A stretch of 64,000 bases of DNA, taken from Lepidonotus clava. Lineage: Eukaryota > Annelida > Polychaeta > Phyllodocida > Polynoidae. The notes beneath the pieces were generated by a model, which was given only the letters and a program-made list of their open reading frames with translations, was not told where the DNA came from and did not search any database. The stretch lies in NCBI GenBank assembly GCA_936440205.1, contig OW387146.1:29636458-29700457 (forward strand), given 5' to 3'. This document shows positions 29,801-41,800 of the stretch, one piece after another. Within the stretch, counting starts at the first letter, position 1; each line of letters starts with the position of its first letter. Made by a program: the position numbers and the translations under genes.

Positions 29801-32800
29801 ACGATAGCTTAATTAGCTATAGCCATAATTTCGGTTGGAGCCCGATCGCCAGATTGTGGCGTTAACCACATTTAATTCCACTACTAGTTTTGGTTGCAGA
29901 CCTAGTTTAGCCTCAGGCCCCTAAATTAGGGGCCTGTCTCACAGATTACCTAAGGGGTTGACCCTAGCCCGAGCCAGAGTAAAAGCGCTCTTGTCAGCGT
30001 CATACTGCTCTTTCCAAAACCGAAATTTTATTTAGCTACAAATTCAATTTATAACCATAACACTTGTGTCAATTGACGCACGTTCGGCAGCATATTGGTA
30101 GTAAACACACAAAAATACAACATTTTTCACACAAGACTTAATCAAGGTCAACACGGCTTAAGTCGACTGAAGTATTAGCACTAATTGCAAGCTCACCGGG
30201 CCGGTATTTCCCCAAAAGAACAGGCTCTCCTATGCCTATACCCATGGTAACCAACTGGTAGCGTATAATGTCCTTAGTCATCAATCTTGTCAACATGATG
30301 TCCTTCAGTTTATTAACCTTTAAATGTGTGGGCAGTCGTGTCGATGTGCCGGTATAGCAGTCGGTCATTTGGATGACACAGTTAAATGTGTATCGTGCGC
30401 CTAGGCATATATTTTCGGCTTTAGTCAGTGTGATAGGATCGTCTGTTTGAAAGATATAATCTCCAAAATGTCCAGGGAACGTGCCTATTTTAAGCCATAC
30501 ACTGTGATTGCCTGAGACAAGCAAGTATACACGAAAACGAGCATCTGCGAAGATGCGATTAATTCCGGAGCAAACAAAGAATATGCTAATAATTATGGCT
30601 ACGGCGAGGATAAGAAGAAGAGTGTACGAAGAGAGAAGTACCACAGTTGGGAATTCTTTAATGTTTCCGTCTCCTGGGTTGGCTTCAGATCCAGTACTAG
30701 TGTCAGTTACGGTATGGTCCTGGTCCAACAAGGCTTGCAGGGTGTCATGAAAGGTGAGGCCGGTCATCGCATCGTGTTTTGGTGGAGGGTGACCGGTAAA
30801 TGGAGCAGTGAGGTTGACCAACCGGGTACGGGTTACTCCAGGCTTATTGTGAACGACCCTAGGCCAGTGTCCGCCACTGGCAGCTCGAACAAATTCCACG
30901 CATGATACAAGAACCAAGTACGCGGCAGCTATATATTGAAAAAAAAAGAAAGAAGAGAACATGAAGGTTGTCATCTCAACTTTAAACAAACACCTTCGTT
31001 CCAAATTACCATGGCCAGGCTATTCAAACAGACAGAATAAACTATAACTGCCATATGGCCACACCCTAGAATTCAGAAAACTGGCCATATTATTTAATTA
31101 GGAAGGGCGACCCCCAGAATGAATACATATGTTTTACCTATTTTGAATAATTTGGAAAGTCGGCCATCGACTCGTATCACTTGTAGAACAAAAGTGATTA
31201 AGAAGATTCTCACCAAGGGTGGCACTCAGGATTTTGACACTCATGATATTCACGTAGCCGTACACCAAACGCACTATATAACGAAATAAGCTGGCCCTAA
31301 GTAGTAGCAGAAAGCTTAAGGTTTGACCTTCGAGCTAAACTTCGAGCTCAGTTTTCAAGGCAGATGAAATCCTATGACCAGTCGACCTGACGGCAGCCGA
31401 TGCGTTTCGGAAGCTGAGGAAACTTCACCGCCCTTTAATGGATAGACCCTAGGTTTTAATGGCAGGTGTCATGCCCTCACCAGTCCAGACGGCGGACGAT
31501 GCGTTTCGAAAGCTGAAGAAACTTCACGCGCCCGACAAATCACGACAACGCGCTACCGTGACGGCCAGGCTGGAGGCGACAGTAATCTCCTGGTAATACT
31601 GTGGCAGGCTGTTCTCGGCTTTAATTTCACACGGGTGTCTGAGGTTAGGAGCTCGAGTGCAACTACCCCTGGGTCGGGGCTGTGGCATGTCGCGGCAATT
31701 CGCGGCTTTCAGCTGGTGGGACCATAGGCGTCGGTCTGTACCATATATAAATACTTGTGTCGCGGTCGCAAATGGGGAAGGTTCATCGCCCTGAAGTGCT
31801 GCTGTCTAACTCAAGTTCGCCATGGCCTCGCGATCGTGGTGTTTCAAGGGTCTGACCAGTGACCAGGCAGAAACCAGAAGAAATATGGACACTAGCCGAA
31901 ACCGATGGTGCGACACATGTAAACGTGCAGTTTCAAAAAGTACATATAACAGGAAGCATCTTATGGAGCATGGTGAGTACCAGATAAATAGTATAACTAG
32001 GATAAAGTCACTTTCACCTGAAATTGATATCCTTCAAAACCTTCCTAGCTAGCTTGCGCGCATAGATATTATTTTCAAATACCTACAATACTCTTAATGA
32101 TCAGTTAGTGTTTGGAAAATTATCGCCAGCCTAAATCTTTTCTTGACAATTAAACAATTGTTCAAATAATGAATGACTTGAACAATGGACGTTATATATA
32201 TGTATCCCTCCATGCATCTTTCTATCATAGCTTTTGAGTCAGAGAAACAACATTGGGTGGGAAAGTCTGTACTCTGAAACCCGACTGTACATTTAATTTA
32301 TTCTTATACATGTGTCTTGCAGAACCACTCCCATTTGGTTTACCTCAACGCGCTGGCAATCAGGCAGAAGTGGGTCTTGAGGCCGAAGCTGCAGATATTC
32401 AGGCTGAGGCAGGTAACCAGGCTGAAGCAGGTTTTCAGGCTGAGGCAGTTAACCAGGCTGAAGCAGGTTTTCAGGCTGAGGCAGGTAACCAGGCGGAAGC
32501 AGGTTTTCAGGCTGAGGCAGGTAACCAGGCTGAAGCAGGTTTTCAGGCTGAGGCAGGTAACCAGGCTGAAGCAGGTTTTCAGGCTGAGGCAGGTAACAAG
32601 GCTGAAGCGGGTGTTGAGGCTGAGGCAGGTAACCAGGCTGAAGCGGGTATTGAGGCTGAAGGTGGTATGCAGGTTGAAGCGGGAATTCGGGCTGAAGGTG
32701 GTATCCAGGTTGGAGCTGGTATTCGGGAAGAAGCTGCAGCTGCTAATCAGCGGCAGGCTGAAGTCGGGAATCCGGGAGAAGCAGACAGTCAGCCTGTGGG

Positions 32801-35800
32801 TCGCAATCAGCCTGTTGAAGAGGCGGTACCCATGGAAGCCGATGAGGAGTCAGGTGATGATATGGAAGACTATTACGGTACCATGGAAGATTCCCAAGAA
32901 ACGTAAGAAAATGATAAGCTTGATCCAGAGGCAGTCAAGATTCGCAACAGGGCCATCCGTCACTTAAAAGTGGTTTTTGGTGACGGGACGGGTCGTCCTA
33001 GCCCATTGGCAAGGCTTGTTAGTGGTACCCCTAATAAGAATATCCAAAGCCTATTTTCATGGGTTCTGTTCTTTCTTTTGCAGTGGCAGATCCACACCTT
33101 CACCAGTGATACGCAAATGGCTAAAGTTATGTGCTTCATTTGTGAATTATTGACGGTAGCAGGTAATGACCGGGTTTCACAAGCAGCGGAGGCAGTATTC
33201 CCCAAAACGATGCGGATGATGTACAAATGGTTGGGTACAGACCTAACGATGACTAATTACTCTATCAGTGTATGCTGCCCGGCCTGTTATACGTTGTCGC
33301 ATTCTGTGTTGTCCACCACTGAGCGTGTGCGAGGTCGAGGCTTTTACACGGATTGTAATGGTAATCAGCAACCCATATGGTGTACAACCATCGGTGATGA
33401 TTTAAAACGCTACAACAGGAAATTGTTTTATGAGACCAAGATTGTGGGGGAAATTACCTTCCTTCCAGTCAGGACATTCTGTTACCAGTCGCTCGAGAAG
33501 AGTTTGCAGGTTATGATGAAACGTCCAGGTTTTGAGCTGAAATATAGAGAGTGGAAGGGCAGGAGGATACCCAACGGAGTGTTTGCTGACATTTACGACG
33601 GTTCGGTATGGAAAGAATTTAACGCGAACAACGACGGCTTTCTTGATAATGAAAACAACTTGGCTCTTCAGATGAATATCGATTGGTTTCAACCATTCTC
33701 TCGGAAAGCTTCGATGTCAGTAGGGGGCATTTACCTAACAATACTTAACCTACCCAGAAATGAGCGGTACAGACTTGAGAACGTCATACTATACGGTATC
33801 ATTCCAAACTTAAGTAAAGAACCTGCCGACCTTACCAGTTTTCTGAGGCCCCTAGTCAACGAACTCAAGGAATTCTGGCATCAGGGAAAAAGGCTTATAA
33901 CCAACGATTGCCCAAATGGCAAGACCGTTAAGTTGGCGCTTTTGAACGTTGCTGCCGACCTGCCTGCAGGGAGGAAGACCTGCGGTTTCCTGCTACCTAA
34001 TGCTATCATGGGTTGTTCAAAATGTCTGAAGGAATTCAAGAATTCAAACCGTGGAGGATTCAACATGGCGAATTGGACTCCTCGTACTCTGGACCAACAC
34101 AAGGAGAGAGTGAGTGAGATTACAGCTGCATCCACCCCGAGAGAGAAAAGTAAACTTAAGAAACAGTATGGAGCTCGTTCCTGTGTCCTCCTAGAATTGC
34201 CCTACTTCAATCCCATCAGGTAAGTTCAATCTCCAGGCCGAACAAATTTAAAGGCCAATCTTACACAGAATTATACCAAAATATTAACAATTTTAATTTG
34301 ACATTTGAATAAACATTAATACAAATGTTTCCATTAGCAGTAACTGTATTATATGACATTCATTTCTTCAGGTTCCTCTCGATCGATGTGATGCATAATG
34401 TACTGTTGGGTAAGTGTTGAAGCTTGACCTAACGTTAATTAATGTTTAGCACTGATAATGTGTTTGAAATGGAACTTGCATTTGCCTTTAATTTGGACTA
34501 TTAGTTCATTGGGGTTTCAATACCGATTTCACATATGTGCTTTTATTATTGGGATTCAGGGACTGCCAAGCGAATGTGGAAGAGGTGGACCGACAAAGAG
34601 TTGTCAAAGAAGAAGAAGAATTCAACAGATGACGTTGTACTAAGCGCTAATCAGGTGTTGACTATTGATGCTTGTCTGAATCAGTTTAAAGAGGGACTAC
34701 CGGATGACTGCGTGGTAACTAACATCAAATCGAACGCTGGGATGTGGACGGCAAAGGAGTGGAAGAATTGGGTTACAGTCTCGTCTGGATACTGCCTCCA
34801 GGGCCTTTTGCCGGAGAATATGCTTCATAGCTGGCAGCGTTTCGTAGAAGCCACTCGACTTCTGTGCAAGCCTTGTATTACACACCACGAGATAGAACAG
34901 GCACACAGGAAACTATTGCACTTTTGCAAGAGCACAGAGCTCCAGTTCGGTTCTGATTTCATTACCCCAAACATGCATCTACATCTCCATTTAAAGGAGT
35001 GTCTCCGGGAGTATGGTCCAGCTCCCAGTACTTGGCTGTTCAGTTTTGAGCGGTATAATGGTTACTTGGGGGATGTGCCGACTAACAATCGCCAGATAGA
35101 GAAACAATTGTTTGAGAGGTTTCACAGGATGAGTCGTGTCAGTCAGGCGCGCGCCGAAATGCCGTCCAAACACGAGGGGAAATTTGGCAAACACTGCCAG
35201 CTGGGAGAAGGAGAGAAGAAAGCAAGAACGGTCCTGGAAACACTCGATTTACCCAATGAGCGAGATTTCGCGCAGTGCGAGAGCCTATGGAGTCTCCCCG
35301 ACGGCTTCGAGACATTTAGAGAAGAAAATGTGTGGATCGACTCGGACGATCTTGAGCTGCTCAAAAAAACATACAAAAAGATGTACCCCACAGAACAGGA
35401 GATCCTAGAGAAGTCATTTCTGCCTTCAGTTTACGTGAAGTCTAAAGTCGTAAAATATGGCCCCATGACTTATTCCAGCACAAATTCCAGCAGTGGTAAA
35501 AAGTTGTCTAGACTAATGGCAAATTGGTACGAAGACGGACAGACTGACCCCCGGGAGCGACCGTGCATCGCCACCCACTACATGAAACATTACATACAAT
35601 GTAATGCAACCGGGCAGAAGAGGCAACATGTGTTTGCAGCTGTGAAGTGGTACCGACCCAGCACCGTCGAATCCAGATACATAAGTCCTTATACAATGTG
35701 GCACAAGGAAAAGTTCGAGCAACCTTCATGGGCATCTTTCCTGCCTGTTATGCGGATAAGTGGACATTTTGGATATGTGGTTGAACAAGAAAATATGATC

Positions 35801-38800
35801 GTATGTCCCCTTCGGCGCCACGACTTCTTGTAGATCTAGAGGACCTATAGATATATCGAACTCGTGCACGTAGTGTCCGAAATTAAGCTGAAAACGTATG
35901 CATCATTAATGAGATTGTGCACCACAAATATTGGATATGCACCCCCCGATATATGGGAATGAAAAAATTCCATGAGAAGTGTGCACATGTATAAAAAAAA
36001 GTGCAAAACTTAAAAATAACGCACCTGGCAGTGAGTGTGCAGAATCACGAGTGTGAGTGTGCAGATCTAGACTCACGAGTGTGAGTGTGATCCCCGGGTG
36101 AAGGCCTATAGGCCCGGCCTATAGGGTGCAGCAGCTTAATTTCGGACAATGTCCGGTGTTTTATATGCATTGTTAGGATTATGTGATTTAGACGCTTTTG
36201 CCAACAAAAGCAACATTTTTTTATTAGGAATAATTATATTACGCCCTAAACCTTATAATGTGACTACTTTCAAATTTAAAATAAAAGGTAGGAAATTACT
36301 TCGCAAGGTTACGGTGCCAGGATATGCGACTTTGAGGTACGTTTTCTGAAGTTATTTCACAGGCTGGGGGTGTGGGGCTGTGTGCATTTACGGGTGGTTT
36401 CTTGAGTCAGGTGTCAGGACGTGCACCTCCCGCTGCCAGGGCTGCGCTGCGCGAGCGACACCTTATGTAACACCTGACACCGGTCGCTCAGGCTGCTCGG
36501 CTGACCTAGATGGCCCCTCATTACCCTGCCCCCCGGGGGGGTGGGGGGGGGGGGGCACCAGCTTTATAAGGAGGTGCCCACCACGTGCACACACACAGTC
36601 CCGCGCCAGCCTCACGACCATAAAAGCCGTACGTACGCAGAAGTTTGCTGATATTAAACACAAGCACCACATTGTGAACAATGGCGACCGCGCAGAAAAC
36701 CCGGTAGGTGAATCAGATAACTTGCCTATAATTTGATAAGTTTGGTAGATATTTTCCATTTTTTTTCGTTTTCTCCCCATACACGTAGATAACCAATTCC
36801 AGACACTTAAAGGTTGTTTTTTTTGGCTCATTCAAGCAACCATGTGCGGTCGGAGGAGGAAGAGGAATCCCAGGCATGGACACCGCCTGAGGAGAAAAAT
36901 ATTGAAGAGGAGGAAACGATCTGGACGGAACCCCAATGGACCGAGTGCACGCCCCTGTTCACCCCTAAGTAGGTTTAAATTGTTCAACACTGTTGATGGA
37001 CAGGGATGGAAGAGAAGCATGGAAAGAAAATTATTAACTTACTATCTGGTAGGATGACTATCGTCATGCCAAATAATGCACACTGTCTAAAACCCGACGA
37101 CGGACTCGCGGTCGGACATAGTTGTGGTCGCTCGAATTCATGTAACATGCTGAAACAACAGGCTCTTTTTTGGACAATTTAAAAATTGCAAATTTGTCAG
37201 ACTGGCACAATAACATGAAATAGAGATTGGATGAGAAAAATTGAGATGCCGATGATTTGGTAGTTTCGACCACCTATGTTGAAATGATGGACGGTGTGAT
37301 GATTTTTGAAATTTTTTCCAGGACGCACGACCAACAACAGCTCCCGGACGGCCCATCAGAGTGGACGTGCATCTACTGTTCGGAGGATCCGACCCAGGTT
37401 GGTACATTTGTATTTACACGATGAAGCTAAGTGGGAAATAAAACATGTAAGCGTATGAAGGGAAATATGTATAAACAAAACAAAATGATGAGTGGGGCGA
37501 TTTCACGAGTACAATTGTTCTGAAATTTGCCAATATTACGAGGGACACGCTGGTATGTAGTAAGTGCAAAATTGACTTTTGCACATTTAACTATAACCAC
37601 ACAATTTTTTTCAGGAGCAGGAGGAGTACTTAACGGACCAAAGGTGGAAGGCGATGGAAACGTTTGCCGAAGACCAACACACCACACAACCGCAGGCCAT
37701 ATTCTTGGATGGCAACTACAGGTACGCCGGGGTTTTTTTTCATAATAAATAATATTATATAGCGACAATGATTTTCGATGATGCTACTAGGCAAAAAATA
37801 ACGAGGGCATAGAATCTTAATGTTGACGTTGGAGTGAACGCCGAATTTCGTACGGTTACTAAAAATTGTGATTGATGATGGTCCGATTAGTTCGTGCACA
37901 CAATTTAAACAAATGTGTATTTAAACATGCCTCCGTAATATTTCAGAATGTACTTGGTCTGCAACTACTGCGGCCGGTGCTACCACGCCGACTGTGAGTG
38001 GGGCGAGCCTGCCAGCATCATGTGCTCCGAGGTGTTGTGCGAGTGGTGCGCCGAGGATAAAGATTAATAGAATCGATTCAGCAATAAAATAGTACACTAG
38101 ATTTTAACTACACTTTGTGTCAAATGTCCTTTTATTTTTGTTTTTATATAGTAACACTAGTTAACCTCGGGAGCATGATAGCTATAGGTTAGAATTTACC
38201 TTAAATCACAGCTTCACGCTAAACTATGTTTTTTGTGTGTACCTGGCAGTCTACGGCCGATCATACAGAGTATATTGAACAGATAATGTGAGTCATAATA
38301 TATGTTTCATCTAAATTTACAAATATACTAGATCGGAGTGAAACACAGTCTTTTAATGCCTACTAACTTCTAAGTACAGTGAGAGTAGAACACTGGTAAA
38401 GCGCGGCCATCAAATACAACCCACATTCCCCGTATAGGTCTATAGGCATAGAAACTTTGCTAAATCTGAGGGGTTCCAGAGACCCCCTAATTTGGATAAT
38501 TCCCTTTATTGGTAGTTTAATTGCGTAAAATTTGAGAAATCGGAGGGGGGTCAACCGAACATGGGGACCCCCCCCCCCCCCACTCCCGCCCTGAGGGGGG
38601 GGGGGGGAACTGGATACGCTACTGCTGGCAATTATATTGGTGCCTGAATGGAGTGTGGGTACGTTAAGACGCCGAGAAGGTTGGGCGTGTGAAGAGAACT
38701 ATGAGCGGACGGGACTATTGTGACACAATATAGTTAACACCCCCTGACTTACACTTATATACACGCCAGAAGGGCAAGGGAAACTTTGAGGTGGGCGCAA

Positions 38801-41800
38801 AAGTATTACCTAACACGCCCACTGCTATGGGTGGTATAATGATACTTTGCTGTGTCAGGGATAATGGTGGAGTAAGACTTACACTCCTTGACACGTTTTA
38901 GAGCAAGTGGTTTCAGACACGCCCGAGCCTGTCTAATGTATGAGTTCAAATTTTTTCCCGTGAAAATAGTAGGCCTATTTCTTATATACGTGGGTCTATA
39001 TTGTTATAAATCCATCTGCAATGAATGAATTTTCAAACAACTCAGGAAATATTAATAGACTTGGATACTTATTTAGAAAACAATGATGGCTAGTTTTTCA
39101 CAAAGTTAATCTACAAATAATGATACAATTCATGAAAATTCCCATACTAAAACCTTGAGTTTTGTTGACAAATTGGACAATTGAGGGCTATCTGCCTGCG
39201 TATGATGACCCCCTTTAAAGGTTGTGTTGAGGTCCCTGAACGCAAAAGGCCTAGTACTGATGAATGTGATATTAAATATCTAGTTTATTTGATTTTCTGT
39301 TGTAACAAAATATTCTGAGAAATATATATGAAAATAAATTACATGCTTTTGGATAATGAAGGGGGTAATATGCTTATAAAATTGTTATGCTTAATGGAAG
39401 GCCCCTTAGTCAATCTGACTAAGGTTTTGTCAAATTTAGAAAATAATTATAATTGTATGCTAGACATCAGGTAGGACCTTTTAAATGTTTTTAAGAAGCC
39501 CTCTAATGATAATGAGTACAAATTACCTCTTGACTAACCCTAGGTTAGAAAGTTAGTCAATGTGACTAAAGGGTCAGTCATACAACAGTAATATGCACAC
39601 AGGGTTAGGTTAGAAAGTTAGACTCTCACTGACCAACCCAGAATTTCGCTGGTCAAAGCCAGATTTGACTAACTTTCTAACTTTTCACTTTTTTCAGTGT
39701 TCCTAAAAACCAATAATGTAGTCCCATTTGACTCCATATCCCAAAACAGAGGTTCAGGCCTATACCACTAGCAGAGCGCCACACTATTGAGAATGGTCTA
39801 AACTGTACTTGATCTAACCCTCACAAGGGGCACTGTGACCTTGTGATGACATGGTCACGTGGCCACTTTTGGTGATCATTATGGCCACGTGGCTATAAGA
39901 AAAATATAAAATTCTAAATTCTAAATAATAAAAACTGTTTATAAATACTGACAATATATGTTGAGCTTATACAATTGTAGTATGAATTTAATGTCATATA
40001 TGTTTATGACATGTGTATAATACTTTTTCTAACCTGATCACCAATATGGCGCCCAGGCCATTTCCTATAGTGCTATTATATATGTCATCTGCACAAAGTC
40101 TATACATTAAAGCTCCCCTCTCGCCCACAGCGGTGCACGGGGTGTGGTCGGAGTGGACGCAGACGGCGCCCTGCTCGGTGACCTGTGGTGGAGGGCGGAA
40201 ACAGATGTACCGCTCCTGCAGCGCCACCTACAACGGCGGCCGGCCCTGCCCCGACGGCGACGACGAGAACTTCGACTACGAACTCTTCTCCTGCAGCAAC
40301 TACCCCTGTCCTCGTGAGTAGTTACTGTTCACAATCCTCTGAGCAACTCACATTAATTTTACCCTCAGTTGTTGGGTACATGGTGCCAATATTTTTTGTG
40401 TGTAACAAAATCAAGCCACCTTCTTTCCCAAAAACATATTTCCCTCAATTATTCATTTGATACAAGGTTCTGTCACAATGCCATGTAAACTTTTTCCTTA
40501 ATCATATTGTCAGGGACTACTGGTGTTTACTAAGTCTCGTATGTACATTATAACATCACCTCCTTCCAGAATATGAAGAGCCTCATCCTTATGCTTCATC
40601 AAACTTCAAATATTCAAATGTATTATTTTCAATCCATTTCCTAACAATGCTATATTATGATATTTATCAAATTCAAAATACCATAAACACTGTGTTCAAA
40701 TATTTCCAATGCCAAGTCAATAGATGTATTGATTGTAATGATAATGATAATAATAATGAGGGAATGATGAGCATGCCACACCCATAATAGTTGGATGACA
40801 CACAATGAAATGATCGCTAGATTTTTGTGTGAGACCAATAGATAGGAAATAATCAGTTTCTACAACATCTTGGGAAGTCTAGTACATATATAATTGAATC
40901 AAGAATATCTCTGATATATTCTCACAACTGACGCTCCCTCCCTTGACATTTGAATACAAATAACAATCGCAAATATCTTTCCACATAATGCAGCAGGCAA
41001 CAGGGGTCACTCTAGATCTTGCAAGTATATTGTTATCCAGACTGCTGAAATACTAAACAAACAATTGTTACCAATAATATGTTAGTGTAATAATTAAAGA
41101 CACAGACCTTATCCATTGCTCATCTTTGCATATACTCCAAAGATAAATATCAGTCTTTGTTGTTAAAACAATATATTCAAGTCCATTCATTCTCAGAAGT
41201 CCAGATTTACGTGTTGGCAGTTAATCATTGGTTCATCCAGAATCCAGAATATCTTCAATGTATTCTCACAAGTCAATGTCAATGGACTACTGATGGCAGG
41301 GGCCACTCTGCTATCCACAATTTCCTTGTGTCGCAAGAGTAATATCGGTATCAACAGCAGCTGATATTACATATTAAGAAGCAATAAAAAAAAACCAGCA
41401 GCAGCAGGGGCCACTCAAGCTGTTTTAATCAGCTGTATATTATTAATTCATTCAAATGAAGAAGCCAATATCAATAGATAGTGGCGGCAAGGGCCACTCT
41501 GCTATCCATAATTCCTGGTGTATCTTTCACTCACTATATAATATTACTGCTACTGCTGAGTGATATTTTCCGAATGCACCCACCGGTTTGTAAGGTCCAG
41601 GTCTTGACTTGACCCAGCCTCTGATTAGAAGTTGCCTAATTCACAAGCTAAATACACTTAATTTATTTATTTTTTGGAAATTTTATTAACTTCTTCACGT
41701 GACATACATGGTCTTCCAGAGGTTAGATGATTGAAGAATAATATTACTATATATATACAGAATATGATTGTGATGAGTGAATAAGATGAGCAGTGAAGGT

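Larger units (their letters stand above)
17988..38962. mobile_element. giant envelope-bearing EnSpm/CACTA transposon
   Basis: A 20,975-bp element lying inside intron 11 of the receptor. Its termini are CACGGGAA... and ...CCCGTG, with inverted repeats of about 341 bp, and the flanks are AAA on both sides (17985-17987, 38963-38965). CAC ends and 3-bp target duplications are hallmarks of EnSpm/CACTA, and the transposase inside is of that family. Cargo, left to right: envelope glycoprotein (+), small membrane protein (-), spliced Ser/Thr/Pro-rich protein (+), second membrane protein (-), transposase (+), spliced PHD-like protein (+). There is no reverse transcriptase, protein-primed polymerase or capsid that I can recognise, so it is neither an LTR element nor a Polinton. 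It looks young and nearly whole, with about one apparent break, in the transposase. Confidence 0.88.

Noticed and set aside
18329-38620. CRISPR arrays, bacterial operons or rRNA genes.
   Set aside because: Both strands show spliced animal-type genes; no regularly spaced identical repeats and no rRNA signature anywhere in the window.
17988-38962. Interpretation of the giant element as a Polinton/Maverick.
   Set aside because: No protein-primed DNA polymerase, retroviral-type integrase, packaging ATPase or capsid protein is visible, ends are CAC..GTG and the duplication is 3 bp, not 6 bp.
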